From positions 54,830-118,829 of the forward strand of contig RPFO01001502.1 of the NCBI GenBank assembly GCA_009746045.1: 64,000 nt of DNA, written 5' to 3'. Both the position numbers and the translations under genes were made by a program. This stretch comes from Mesostigma viride. Its lineage: Eukaryota > Streptophyta > Mesostigmatophyceae > Mesostigmatales > Mesostigmataceae. The first letter of the stretch is position 1. Every line of letters starts with the position of its first letter. The notes under the pieces were generated by a model. It was not told where the DNA came from. It searched no databases and saw nothing but the letters and a program-made list of their open reading frames with translations. This document shows, piece by piece, positions 50,886 to 61,922 of this stretch.

Positions 50886-51425
50886 TTAGAACAAAACCGA
50901 AAGGAGACTCCCGGAAATCATGTCGCCAAACATATCTTGGAGAATCTCCTCGATCGCAGGGCCAATGATTTCGGTCTTGAATTCTTCTGAGATGATGTCT
51001 GTAACATTATCCTGGACATGGTCGTTGATCAACTTTCGGATCTTGCTCTCCCCGTCGCCGCGGTAGTAAGTGCACAACATCATCTCCAGCTTTGCAATGC
51101 GGGGGTCGCTATCCCATGTGGTATTCCAAAACTTCGACCGCTCCAGCTTCTTCTTGGTTGTTGCTGGGTCTTTCTCCCAGGCTACGTGGCAACCCATGAC
51201 GAAATATATCAGGCACCTGGTATTCATCGCATTGGCATCGTTCTTGTCCTTCATCGCCACCAGCATTTTCTGAAGCTCTTTTGCGCTCATCGATCTATCG
51301 CCATCCGTGTCATACTGCATGAAAAACTTCACGGTCGCGTTGACCTTGTCCACCACGCTGCTCGACTTGTCAAGGTACATGCCCAGCTTGATTGCCCCGC
51401 CAATCATCATCGTGATGGGGTCCAT
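50886..51425 (-). CDS. EF-hand calcium-binding protein, probable host gene
   Basis: 179 codons from ATG 51425 (MDPITMMIGGAIKLGMYLD) to the stop at 50886. The frame is open further upstream, but that part is low complexity and this is the first convincing start. Residues about 45-57 form a canonical EF-hand loop, DTDGDRSMSAKE, preceded by a helix (VNATVKFFMQY) and followed by LQKMLVAMK. The rest is helical without a second clear loop (DPRIAKLEMMLCTYYRGDGESKIRKLINDHVQ ... EEILQDMFGDMI). No intron is needed. A single EF-hand is unusual, since they normally pair; dimerisation or a cryptic second hand is possible. It is not related to the mobile elements around it. Confidence 0.7.
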   Translation of the reverse strand: MDPITMMIGGAIKLGMYLDKSSSVVDKVNATVKFFMQYDTDGDRSMSAKELQKMLVAMKDKNDANAMNTRCLIYFVMGCHVAWEKDPATTKKKLERSKFWNTTWDSDPRIAKLEMMLCTYYRGDGESKIRKLINDHVQDNVTDIISEEFKTEIIGPAIEEILQDMFGDMISGSLLSVLF

Positions 51426-51721
51426 GGCTGGTTCGGGTTCGGGTAGACTGTACTGTACTCGGTTTGGCGACTCGACAGGGCCTCGCGGAGAGCAATACTG
51501 TAATGGAAGCGCTGCCAACGTATGGCGCACCTGTACCGCTCCTGTCGTACGACAACAATTAGCCAGGTGCAAAGAGCTCGGGAGGTTGGGAGTTGGAACG
51601 ACCTTGGGTCCGGTCCCGCAAAGGCGCAAAGGCTCTTTTTCTTCGCAGCCCGCTGGGACGAGTGGGGAGTCTGGACTCGGGAGTCGGGACTCTGGATCGC
51701 AGTCGCGTCACATATGTCAGT

Positions 51722-51732
51722 CGCTTTATATG
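51722..51732 (-). promoter_or_regulatory. possible TATA box of the EF-hand gene
   Basis: On the minus strand GCATATAAAGC, about 300 bp upstream of the ATG. It is the only TATA-like motif in a G+C-rich upstream region. Confidence 0.35.
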
Positions 51733-53140
51733 CCGCCGCCGGGCAGGGGTGTATTTTCCGCCCCTTTTCCGCCCCTAAATTCCGCCCCCATATTCTCGTG
51801 CTGACGTAAGCAAGGTCTATCCAAAGACTGCTGAGTGGAGCGGCGGCATGCGGCGGCCTGGCCATTGGCCAGTGCCCAGCGCAGTCAGCATGCCGCAGCC
51901 AGTGAGAGGCACCCCTTGTTGACACGCCAACCGCCTCATTGACGAGTTCCCAGGCAGGGGTGGCATCCAGCCAAGGGTCCGCGGTGGCGCGGTCCCCAAA
52001 ACCACAGCAGCCGCCCCCCCCCAAAATGGCCGGGCCCGCGGTCCAACCTCAACCTTGCGGCTACTGTACACTGTACTGTAGGAGGAGGGGGCATATCCCC
52101 CCCTAAAATCGTACTCCCTGGTTTGGCCTACCGCGCCGCCCGGCGCCAGCCAAAGTGAAAAATGGCTGAGTGCGCTCTGTCAGCCACAAGAGGAGGGGTG
52201 ACATTGAGCCAAGCCAAATAGGGGCCGGATCCTGCAGCCGCCGGTCCAGAATGTCTGGCCCCTATTTCCATACTAGGGGCCCGTGCAGCTACCGGCACCA
52301 ATTCTAGCTAGCCCCCATCTTTTCGGCCCCTATAGGGGAGATTCCAGGGGCCGAATTTTTATGCAGCCGCCAGCCCTAGATTTCGGGCCCCCATATTGTA
52401 CAGCAGGCGCGGCATGCCGCATCATGCCATGTGGCGTCCCATCTTGCCATGCCCCGGATGCCAGCTATGTACGGGCCTACGGATGCCTACACAAAAAACT
52501 GTGTCGGCATCCGTCCTCACGCCGCGCCGCGCTATACTGTCATGCAGTCTGCAGATGTCTTGCCCAGTTCACTTCAGTTCAGTTCAGTTTAGTTGGAATC
52601 CCACGCCGGTCATATCCAACAGTCAACAGAAGGAGCAGGCCTTACGAAATTCGTAAGTCCGCCCCTCGCCTCACTGTTTCTCGTGACGGCTACCCCACTA
52701 TGGCATTCGGTCAGTGAGCCACGGCTCGGATTCGAAAACCCATCGGCAGGATGGACTAGGCCTGGGCCCCTCCACCTGGGTGGGCGAGTAGTCTCCTTGG
52801 AGCGTGACCTCCTGTACCCTCGGTTACCCTTTCACAGGCGCAATGACTATGGAATAGTTATCGCCACACCAGGTGATCCGCTATCACCAAGACACCTCCA
52901 TAACGACTTTTCTCAATACCTGCTGCCATTACCCAAACGTGGGTGTAATGCAGCCTTTCCAATCGCTTTGGTTCTGCTCACAGCACACTGCACAGTAGGT
53001 CTCTCTTTTAATGACTATCTCACGCCCACGCCCTGTGCATGTTGTGCCGTGTCTTTCACCTTTCGCAGGTCCAATCTCACCACGCCATGGGGACCTACAC
53101 GGAACCTACCCGGCCTGGTCCGCTGGAGCCCTGCAATGAC
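51733..53140. other. G+C-rich region upstream of the LINE ORF
   Basis: Low-complexity and repeat-like, with several variants of 'ggggcc...tgcagccgcc' (about 52217-52390) and a short 'cagttcacttcagttcagttcag' run (52565-52587). From about 52600 it is probably the 5' leader of the LINE. An ORF at 52593-53144 shows no ORF1 features (no coiled coil, RRM or zinc knuckle), so I do not call it. Confidence 0.4.
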
Positions 53141-55288
53141 ATGAGTCAACTAACACTGGTAACGTGGAATGTCAGGGGGCTGAACACATACGGGTCACAC
53201 ACACCAGGGCAGGGACAGCGAATACCTCGCACACGAGAATTAGCAAATGCATTACACAACTTGCTCGAGCGCTACGTGGGCCCCTCGCATGAAATTTGGA
53301 TAGGACTGCAGGAACATAAAATCCAAGAAGCTGCCACACGCACCGCCCTTAGAGCTGCTAGAGCACTTGCACCTAGGACAGTTCACCGTTGGGCATGGGC
53401 ACGCGGTACACAAGGGGGCACTGCCCTCATTCAATACCGTAAACCTCCCAACCCTACGCTGACATGCCAGGACTGGGCTATAGCTACCGACACAGCGGAG
53501 GCTAGATGGCAGGGCCGTTGGACGCGGCAGTCCATTACATGGGCAGGAAATAAGGGATACATTATTAGTGTATATGCCCCAACCGAGCCAACGGATCAAG
53601 CCTCATTCTACCCTTCCCTCTTCAAAATGGCCGCTGACCTTATCTCACAGGGGTTCGAAATTGCGTTGATGGGCGATTTCAATATAGACCTGGATGAACA
53701 CCCCCCTATACGCACAGCGGCCTTCAGTAAACAGATCATGGACCTGAACTTACAGGATGTCATCCGCTCACGAGACCACGGGCCCACTTGGCTGGCCACA
53801 CGTTTAAATGTACGCACTACTCGTCGTCTTGATAAAATCTACATCACACCCGCATGGGCGGACCTAGTTTGCTACGCATCGGTCGACCGTTCTGTTAATT
53901 TTTCTGATCACTACCCACTCATCGTTACCCTTGCCCATCACACCAACCCCGCCCGGGGCCCCGGCATTCCCCGCTTAAACAAACACCTACTCGCGGACGA
54001 TAAGTACTACCTTGAGATCATGACACGCTGGCAGTCGTGGAGAGCCAGCAAGGGTAGCTACACAGACTGTTGCAGCTGGATGCAGGAGGGCCTAGCTAAC
54101 ATTCTAGAATTTTCCCAACTGTATTCACAAAATATCCGCCGCCAGAAAGGACAGGACTATCGGTACTACCAACGCATAGTGAATAAACTCCAAGTGAAGC
54201 CTACCCTGTATCAATCGGAACTAACAAAACTTCAAAGAGCTCAGACCGAACTTGACAAACTACGTTTCGAGCGTCACACATTAGCACTAGACTCAGAAAA
54301 TCTGTGGTGGCACCAGGTAGGAGAGAGAATGACCAAAGAGTTCTTTGCTCTGATTCCTACCCCTAAAGCTCACTCCTCTATCACGGAAATCCAAGACGAA
54401 CACGGCAGCCACCGAGACATCACCTCCATACTACAGAGTGGTCACCGTTACTACTCAGCTCTCTTTCTAAACGAACCCCATCCTGACTCATCTGCAGCCA
54501 TGCAAAAAATCCTACATGCCATTCCCCGTCGCCTTACACCAGCTCAACAGCAGGAACTCGATCAAATCCCCTCCATGGAAGAGGCCACAACAGCTATGGA
54601 ACACATCAAAACCGGTAGCGCCCCCGGGGTCGACGGTCTGCCTATTGAATTCTGGAAAACGTTCTGGTCCCTTCTACACATAGATTTCTACGAATGTATT
54701 CTTGAAATTTGGCGGCACGGTAAGGTGAGCGGCAGATGGGCTGAATCTGCGCTTATCTTACTGTACAAAAAAGGAGACAAGACTCTATGGAAAAACTACC
54801 GCCCAATCCGTCTCCTTACGGTAGCGTACAAAATCATCAGTAAAATAATCCAACGACGCTTATACACCGTCCTAGACTTCCTCATTGGTCCGGAGCAAGT
54901 GGGCTTTAGGGCCAATCTCCACATCAACGACAGCATTACCCTCATCATGGACATTGTGGAAAAAGCCTGGCGCGACGATATAGAGGGTTTCATATTGTTT
55001 TGGGATTTTGAAAAAGCCTTTGACCGTATGTGCTGGGAATACCTAGAACACATTCTAACCGCACTAGGATTTGGCCCACAACTCATGACCGTCATTATGG
55101 GTATGATCAAATCCCTGGCTTGGTATTTACTAATAGACGGACACAAGTCAGCGACCGGCGCTAGCTCACGATCGCTACCACAAGGAGATTGCATGTCCCC
55201 TATTCTATTTCTCTTGGCCCACGCAGGACTCTACTGGCTACACCAGAACGATCCTCGCATTCGGGGCTTCCCGACAGGTAACGGTAAA
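53141..55288 (+). CDS. LINE ORF2: APE endonuclease and reverse transcriptase, first part
   Basis: From ATG 53141 (MSQLTLVTWNVRGLN). Endonuclease: Asn in WNVRG, Glu in GLQEHKIQ, GDFNIDLDEH, and the closing Asp-His in NFSDHYPL (about 53900). This nicks target DNA for target-primed reverse transcription. RT: GSAPGVDGLPIEFWK (about 54610), LLYKKGDKTLWKNYRPIRLL, EQVGFRANLHINDS, DFEKAFDRMCWEYL (motif A) and SLPQGDCMSP (motif B). The ORF is cut at 55289 by a DNA transposon and resumes at 61923. No upstream ORF1 is clear. L1-like by domain order; the clade is not determined. Confidence 0.93.
55286..55288. repeat. candidate AAA target duplication, left copy
   Basis: AAA before GAGGGGATTC, repeated after the right end at 61923-61925. 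Removing the transposon and one AAA keeps the LINE frame. The alternative ends GGGATTC with no duplication also keep the frame, so this is provisional. Confidence 0.5.
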
Positions 55289-55365
55289 GAGGGGATTCAT
55301 AGGTGTTTGCTCAATTTCACAAGTCTTCAAATGAGTAAAAAAAAAATCTTTCAGATCTGAGGGTA

Positions 55366-57365
55366 CCTAAAGCTGGACTGTTGCAGGCAGCATGTAGACC
55401 ATGAAAATAGACCACCCACGAAAATTGGGCTCATTCTGAGCTCAAATGGTGACATGTGACAGCATACATGTGCAGTTTTTCGTCATTTCCCCCCTTTACT
55501 TACATGAAACAAATATGAATACTGGACAAATGAACTCATTTCAGGCTGGATTCTTGCAGGCAGCATCTAGACCATGAAAATAGACCACCCACAAAAATTG
55601 GGCTCATTCTGAGCTCAAATGGTGACATGTGACAGCATACATGTGCAGTTTTTCGTCATTTTCCCCCTTTTCTTACATGAAACAAATATGAATAGTGGAC
55701 AAATGAACTCATTTCAGGCTGGATTCTTGCAGGCAGCATGTAGACCATGAAAATAGACCACCCACAAAAATTGGGCTCATTCTGAGCTCAAATGGTGACA
55801 TGTGACAGCATACATGTGCAGTTTTTCGTCATTTTCCCCCTTTTCTTACATGAAACAAATATGAATAGTGGACAAATGAACTCATTTCAGGCTGGATTCT
55901 TGCAGGCAGCATCTAGACCATGAAAATAGACCACCCACAAAAATTGGGCTCATTCTGAGCTCAAATGGTGACATGTGACAGCATACATGTGCAGTTTTTC
56001 GTCATTTTCCCCCTTTTCTGACATGAAACAAATATGAATAGTGAACAAATGAACTCATTTCAGGCTGGATTCTTGCAGGCAGCATGTAGACCATGAAAAT
56101 AGACCACCCACAAAAATTGGGCTCATTCTGAGCTCAAATGGTGACATGTGACAGCATACATGTGCAGTTTTTCGTCATTTTCCCCCTTTTCTGACATGAA
56201 ACAAATATGAATAGTGAACAAATGAACTCATTTCAGGCTGGATTCTTGCAAGCAGCATCTAGACCATGAAAATAGACCACCCACAAAAATTGGGCTCATT
56301 CTGAGCTCAAATGGTGACATGTGACAGCATACATGTGCAGTTTTTCGTCATTTTCCCCCTTTTCTGACATGAAACAAATATGAATAGTGAACAAATGAAC
56401 TCATATCAGGCTGGATTCTTGCAGGCAGCATTTATACCATGAAAATAGACCACCCACAAAAATTGGGCTCATTATGAGCTCAAATGGTGACATGTGACAG
56501 CATACATGTGCAGTTTTTCGTCATTTTCCCCCTTTTCTTACATGAAACAAATATGAATAGTGAACAAATGAACTCATTTCAGGCTGGATTCTTGCAAGCA
56601 GCATCTAGACCATGAAAATAGACCACCCACAAAAATTGGGCTCATTCTGAGCTCAAATGGTGACATGTGACAGCATACATGTGCAGTTTTTCGTCATTTT
56701 CCCCCTTTTCTTACATGAAACAAATAGGAATCATGACCAAATGAACTCATATCGAGCTGCCAGGATTCTTGCAAGCAACATTTAAACCATAATACTACAC
56801 CACCTACAAAAATTGGGCTCATTATGAGCTCAAATGGTGACATGTGACAGTATAAATATGCAGTTTTACGCCATTTTCATCGTTTTCTTACACGAAATAA
56901 ATAGGAATCATGACCAAATGAGCTCATATCGAGCTGGATTCTTGCAAGCTACATTTAAACCATAATACTAGACCACCTACAAAAATTGGGCTCATTATGA
57001 GCTCAAATGGTGACATGTGACAGTATAAATATGCAACCTTTTGTCATTTGCACCGGTTTCTTACATGAAACAAATAGGAATCATGAACCAATGAACTCAT
57101 ATCCAGCTGGATTCTTGCAAGCTACATTTAAACCATAATACTACACCACCTACAAAAATTGGGCTCATTATGAGCTCAAATGGTGACATGTGACAGTATG
57201 AATATGCAGTTTTACGCCATTTGCACCGGTTTCTTACATGAAACAAATAGGAATCATGACCAAATGAACTCATATCAAGCTGGATTCTTGCAAGCAACAT
57301 TTAAACCATAATACTAGACCACCTACAAAAATTGGGCTCATTCGATCTGAGCTCAAATGGTGACA
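55366..57365 (+). repeat. 173-bp satellite array, left
   Basis: About 11-12 tandem copies. The unit contains aggctggattcttgcaggc, ttgggctcattctgagctc and cagtttttcgtcatttt. Anchor positions 55543, 55716, 55889, 56062, 56235, 56408 and 56581 give an exact 173-bp period. The first seven or so are highly alike; those after 56750 are more diverged. Confidence 0.95.
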
Positions 57366-57374
57366 TGTGACAGT

Positions 57375-57590
57375 ATATGAAAAGAGACAACAAACGTGGA
57401 CTGAAGCATTGGCACGCTGAGCCCCGTGCATGTCTGAGACCAGTTGTCTGAAAAGAGACAACAAACGTGGCAGCATGGCACGCCGAGCCCCGTGCATGTC
57501 TGAGACCAGTTGTCTGAAAAGAGACAACAAACGTGGAAGCATGGCACGCCGAGCCCCGTGCATGTCTGAGACCAGTTGTCTGAACTGAAA
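57375..57590 (+). repeat. three tandem copies of a 67-72 bp unit
   Basis: The unit starts aaaagagacaacaaacgtgg and ends gagaccagttgtctg. The first copy is longer by a few bases. Confidence 0.85.
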
Positions 57591-57977
57591 CGTAAAAAGC
57601 GCGGATCCGCGTAAGGCGCGATGTCTACTGGCTCAGGACAGTATATATATATAAGTAACATTTAAACTCAGCCCAGTTTTGACGTCATTTCCAACTGAAA
57701 AAATTATTAATTAAATAATTCATTGATAAAACACGCGCTCCTATTGGGGAGTCGCAGAGCACAATAATACATGTTAAAGTGCTTTTCATCCCTGTATGTT
57801 GCACGCTGGGATCTAAAACTGAAAAATTTAAACTCACATCAATAAGGCTAGTCTGAGTCTGAGTCATCAATTATGTGGGGAGGGCGGCGCTTGTGGCGCG
57901 GGGTCGCCTTCGCTTGCTTGCTAGCCGTGCCCCGGTGTGCGACCTGCTTCGATCCGAACGCACTCTACTATCTCCGC
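57591..57977. other. non-coding stretch of the DNA transposon
   Basis: A+T-rich. 57733-57804 resembles 48443-48512 (ggggagtc.c.gagcac ... aagtgctttt.atccctgt). No ORF of note. Confidence 0.45.
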
Positions 57978-58268
57978 CTAACCTCGCGCAGTCGAGTCGG
58001 GTGGCAGATTGGGTAACTCTACACCTGGGCATGCGCAAAGCGCAGCTCGCACCTCATCTAACCCTACTATTTCATCGTCCCCGTCTGTGTAGAGCACATG
58101 GACCATGTTGTGCTCCTTATTAAACGCCGTCACATGGGCATGATACCGCTTCTCCCCTGAGTTTGGGCCTGAAAATATCTTGCATACCGGGGTCCCCACC
58201 AACCATTCCGGCTCGTGCACGTCCATGACATGCGATTTGAAAAGTGCCATCGCCGTCTTCTCCGCCAT
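57978..58268 (-). CDS. small Tudor/chromo-like protein
   Basis: 96 codons from ATG 58268 (MAEKTAMALFKSHVMD). The body, WLVGTPVCKIF ... EKRYHAHVTAFNKEHNMVHVLYTDGDDEIVGLDEV, has the pattern of a Tudor-like beta-barrel: entry strand, a 'Y.A.V' strand, then 'V.Y.DGD.E.....E'. Such modules bind methylated histone tails or act as adaptors. The assignment is by pattern only. The C-terminus may continue by splicing. It lies 56 bp from the 109-bp repeats, inside the DNA transposon. Confidence 0.5.
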   Translation of the reverse strand: MAEKTAMALFKSHVMDVHEPEWLVGTPVCKIFSGPNSGEKRYHAHVTAFNKEHNMVHVLYTDGDDEIVGLDEVRAALCACPGVELPNLPPDSTARG

Positions 58269-58323
58269 CGCTGATTCCGTTTTCTGTGCTTATTCCGTTT
58301 TCCCACCCCTCATGTTTCGCGCA

Positions 58324-58977
58324 CATACGAAAAGGACTTGAATTTCCTTGCTAACAGGTCGGTCTCGGCAATTCATCTTGCATTCACTGGAATTCATTCA
58401 TCGAAGCCCCGAGACTGCCCGTCCAGTCTGAACATACGAAAAGGACTTGAATTTCCTTGCTAACAGGTCGGTCTCGGCAATTCATCTTGCATTCACTGGA
58501 ATTCACTCATCGAAGCCCCGAGACTGCCCGTCCAGTCTGAACATACGAAAAGGACTTGAATTTCCTTGCTAACAGGTCGGTCTCGGCAATTCATCTTGCA
58601 TTCACTGGAATTCACTCATCGAAGCCCCGAGACTGCCCGTCCAGTCTGAACATACGAAAAGGACTTGAATTTCCTTGCTAACAGGTCGGTCTCGGCAATT
58701 CATCTTGCATTCACTGGAATTCACTCATCGAAGCCCCGAGACTGCCCGTCCAGTCTGAACATACGAAAAGGACTTGAATTTCCTTGCTAACAGGTCGGTC
58801 TCGGCAATTCATCTTGCATTCACTGGAATTCACTCATCGAAGCCCCGAGACTGCCCGTCCAGTCTGAACATACGAAAAGGACTTGAATTTCCTTGCTAAC
58901 AGGTCGGTCTCGGCAATTCATCTTGCATTCACTGGAATTCACTCATCGAAGCCCCGAGACTGCCCGTCCAGTCTGAA
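58324..58977. repeat. six 109-bp tandem repeats, nearly identical
   Basis: The unit starts catacgaaaaggacttgaat and ends cccgtccagtctgaa. Starts at 58324, 58433, 58542, 58651, 58760 and 58869. The only difference I see is one base in the first copy (aattcattc versus aattcactc), so the array is recent or homogenised. Confidence 0.95.
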
Positions 58978-59218
58978 CTTCATACTACCGTTGTACGAAA
59001 TTCAGACTGCACGAACCTCGAGGATTGTCAATGAATGCCCATGATTTTTGAATGAACAAAGCACACTGACCGCCGTGTTTGCGCGCGCGCGGGTGGAGGT
59101 GCGTGCACTAGTCTGCCAAGAAAACACTGCAGGGCATGCGCGCACGAACACAACGAGAACGTGCCAGCCTATGACGTCGTCGACGATGAAGTTCGTCGTC
59201 CGCTAAATTGTAGGGGAT

Positions 59219-59862
59219 ATGGCGGAGTATCTGAGTGAAACAGAGAGGCTGCGGGCAGAACGACTGTGTTATGGACAAACTGCGGGTGTTTGCCTCTTAG
59301 GCCATGCCGATGGGGCAGACAACAACTGTCGGGGCCGAAATGGTGAAAGCTGCAACCTATTTGCTCACGCAATCTGCGTCAAGGCAATTGACGGGAATAA
59401 AAATGGGGAGGAGTGGTGGTGCCCAGGATGCCGTGACCCCGGTGGCGTGAAAGTTGCCAATCTCCAAGCTTCGGGTTCGAACGGTCATCATGAGCTCGGC
59501 ACTCCCCCCCGGCCCTTGGCATGGCGACCATTTGTTTGGTTTGTTGATTATTCCTTCATATACCGTGCCCTAAGGCATGCTGGCTTGATGTGCTGGGTGG
59601 TGGTGTGCAGGTTGGTGGACGCCGGCTCCCATCCATTGACCCCTTCTCTGGCACGGTCTCTGTGGCGGTGGCTGCGCTCAACTCAATTGCGACACTGGCC
59701 ATGTCTGGGAACACGACGCCCGTGCCACGATGGCGCCCGGTGACCACGTGGGTGCCATCATCCGTGTCAGCTCCGCCCAACTATGGTGTCGGCCGCCCAT
59801 TGCAGCAGTGGCCAAACTTCTCCAATGACTGGACTATGAGCAATGACTGGTTTACCAGCTAA
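59219..59862 (+). CDS. PHD-like zinc finger protein, probably spliced
   Basis: The first exon starts at ATG 59219 (MAEYLSETERLRAERL). Cysteines and a histidine follow as C-X7-C-X11-C-X7-C-X4-H-X2-C-X14-C-X2-C, the C4HC3 order of a PHD finger with atypical spacing, ending EEWWCPGC (about 59406-59430). PHD fingers read histone tails. After about 59490 the frame turns unlikely. A second coding-like segment (VGGRRLPSIDPFSGTVSV ... to the stop at 59862) begins after a possible splice acceptor gtgtgcag (to 59610). Exon borders are a guess. Confidence 0.5.
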
Positions 59863-60269
59863 GCTTATACTAGTTTCTGATGTATTATTAAGTGAGCCAG
59901 TGCTTCTAGTAGAAGGTGATGTCTTAGTACTTATTGTATCAAAGAGACAACCAGCGCAGGCCAGAAATCGGGAGAATCCGGACCATGGTAGCTCGAGCCT
60001 GCCGTTATCTTTTCCGCGTTTTCGAGTCGTTCAGGATGATGAAGATGAATGGTGATGGAAATGTGTATCCTTGTGCATTGAAATTATGGCTGGCTTACGT
60101 GTGGAGCGACTAGATGACCTAGACGGTGGGGCCGGAAACAGTGTATATTCATGCTGGACTGAAAGAGTACGTGGCGTGCCACTGGCAGCCGAGACATGTG
60201 CCTTGTCGATGGCCTGGGTTGCTCTTGTGCCATCCCATTTCATCTCAGATTGAATCATGAAGTTTCATG
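59863..60269. other. unassigned part of the DNA transposon
   Basis: No convincing gene. It leads into the right satellite array. Confidence 0.4.
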
Positions 60270-61820
60270 ATTCAGTTGATGCTTGCAAGTTTCCAGCCTG
60301 ACATGATCGATCGAGTTCATTTGGTCGCACAAAAATGTTTTATTCAAGAGAACAGTGGCAATGGCATCAAACTGCATTGTTTTCCTTTCATTTGTCACCT
60401 TTTGAGCTGTAAACAGTCTATTTTGATGGTCTACATGCTGCTTACAAGTTTCCAGCCTGATCTGAGTTCATTTGTTCAATATTCATATTTGTTTCATGTA
60501 AGATAACCGAGAAAATGACAAAAAACTGCACATGTATGCTGTCACGTGTCACCATTTGAGCTCAGAATGAGCCCAATTTTTGTGGGTGGTCTATTTTTAT
60601 GGTCTAGATGCTGCCTGCAAGAATCCAGCCTGAAATGAGTTCATTTGTTCACTGTTCATATTTGTTTCATGTAAGAAAAGGGGGAAAATGACGAAAAACT
60701 GCACATGTATGCGGTCAAATGTCACCATCTGAGCTCAGAATGAGCCCAATTTTTGTGGGTGGTCTATTTTCATGGTCTAGATGCTGCCTGCAAGAATCCA
60801 GCCTGATATGAGTTCATTTGTTCACTATTCATATTTGTTTCATGTAAGAAAAGGGGGAAAATGACGAAAAACTGCACATGTATGCGGTCAAATGTCACCA
60901 TTTGAGCTCAGAATGAGCCCAATTTTTGTGGGTGGTCTATTTTCATGGTCTAGATGCTGCCTGCAAGAACCCAGCCTGATATGAGTTCATTTGTTCACTG
61001 TTCATATTTGTTTCATGTAAGAAAAGGGGGAAAATGACGAAAAACTGCACATGTATGCTGTCACATGTCACCATTTGAGCTCAGAATGAGCCCAATTTTT
61101 GTGGGTGGTCTATTTTCATGGTCTAGATGCTGCCTGCAAGAATCCAGCCTGATATGAGTTCATTTGTTCACTATTCATATTTGTTTCATGTAAGAAAAGG
61201 GGGAAAATGACGAAAAACTGCACATGTATGCGGTCAAATGTCACCATTTGAGCTCAGAATGAGCCCAATTTTTGTGGGTGGTCTATTTTCATGGTCTAGA
61301 TGCTGCCTGCAAGAACCCAGCCTGATACGAGTTCATTTGTCCACTGTTCATATTTGTTTCATGTAAGAAAAGGGGGAAAATGACGAAAAACTGCACATGT
61401 ATGCTGTCACATGTCACCATTTGAGCTCAGAATGAGCCCAATTTTTGTGGGTGGTCTATTTTCATGGTATAAATGCTGCCTGCAAGAATCCAGCCTGATA
61501 TGAGTTCATTTGTTCACTATTCATATTTGTTTCATGTAAGAAAAGGGGGAAAATGACGAAAAACTGCACATGTATGCTGTCACATGTCACCATTTGAGCT
61601 CAGAATGAGCCCAATTTTTGTGGGTGGTCTATTTTCATGGTATAAATGCTGCCTGCAAGAATCCAGCCTGATATGAGTTCATTTGTTCACTATTCATATT
61701 TGTTTCATGTAAGAAAAGGGGGAAAATGACGAAAAAACTGCACATGTATGCTGTCACATGTCACCATTTGAGCTCAGAATGAGCCCAATTTTTGTGGGTG
61801 GTCTATTTTCATGGTCTGAA
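60270..61820 (-). repeat. 173-bp satellite array, right, inverted
   Basis: About 8-9 copies of the same satellite as 55366-57365 in opposite orientation, again with a 173-bp period (for example 60626, 60799 and 60972). The first one or two units are diverged, so in both arrays the copies facing the centre of the transposon are the more diverged ones. Confidence 0.93.
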
Positions 61821-61922
61821 GGCTGGATGACCCCTGCTTTATTGACAAATATAAGGATTTAATCACATGTGGAAAAATTGAGTAAAATTTATGAAATTGA
61901 GCAAACACTTATGAATCCCCTC

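Larger units (their letters stand above)
55289..61922. mobile_element. DNA transposon with TIRs, satellite arrays and chromatin-reader-like genes
   Basis: 6634 bp inside the LINE RT. The TIRs are about 34 bp with two mismatches: left GAGGGGATTCATAGGTG..., right the inverse of ...CACTTATGAATCCCCTC. Inward of them are arrays of a 173-bp satellite in opposite orientation (about 55366-57365 and 60270-61820), so the element could fold into a giant hairpin. The unique centre holds a Tudor-like ORF, a 109-bp repeat array and a PHD-like gene. No transposase was recognised, so it is probably non-autonomous; the superfamily is undetermined. Confidence 0.85.

Noticed and set aside
52593-53144. LINE ORF1
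   Set aside because: No coiled coil, RNA-recognition motif or zinc knuckle; the composition looks like non-coding leader.
58324-58977. CRISPR-like array
   Set aside because: Units are contiguous 109-bp repeats with no variable spacers, in a eukaryotic transposon.
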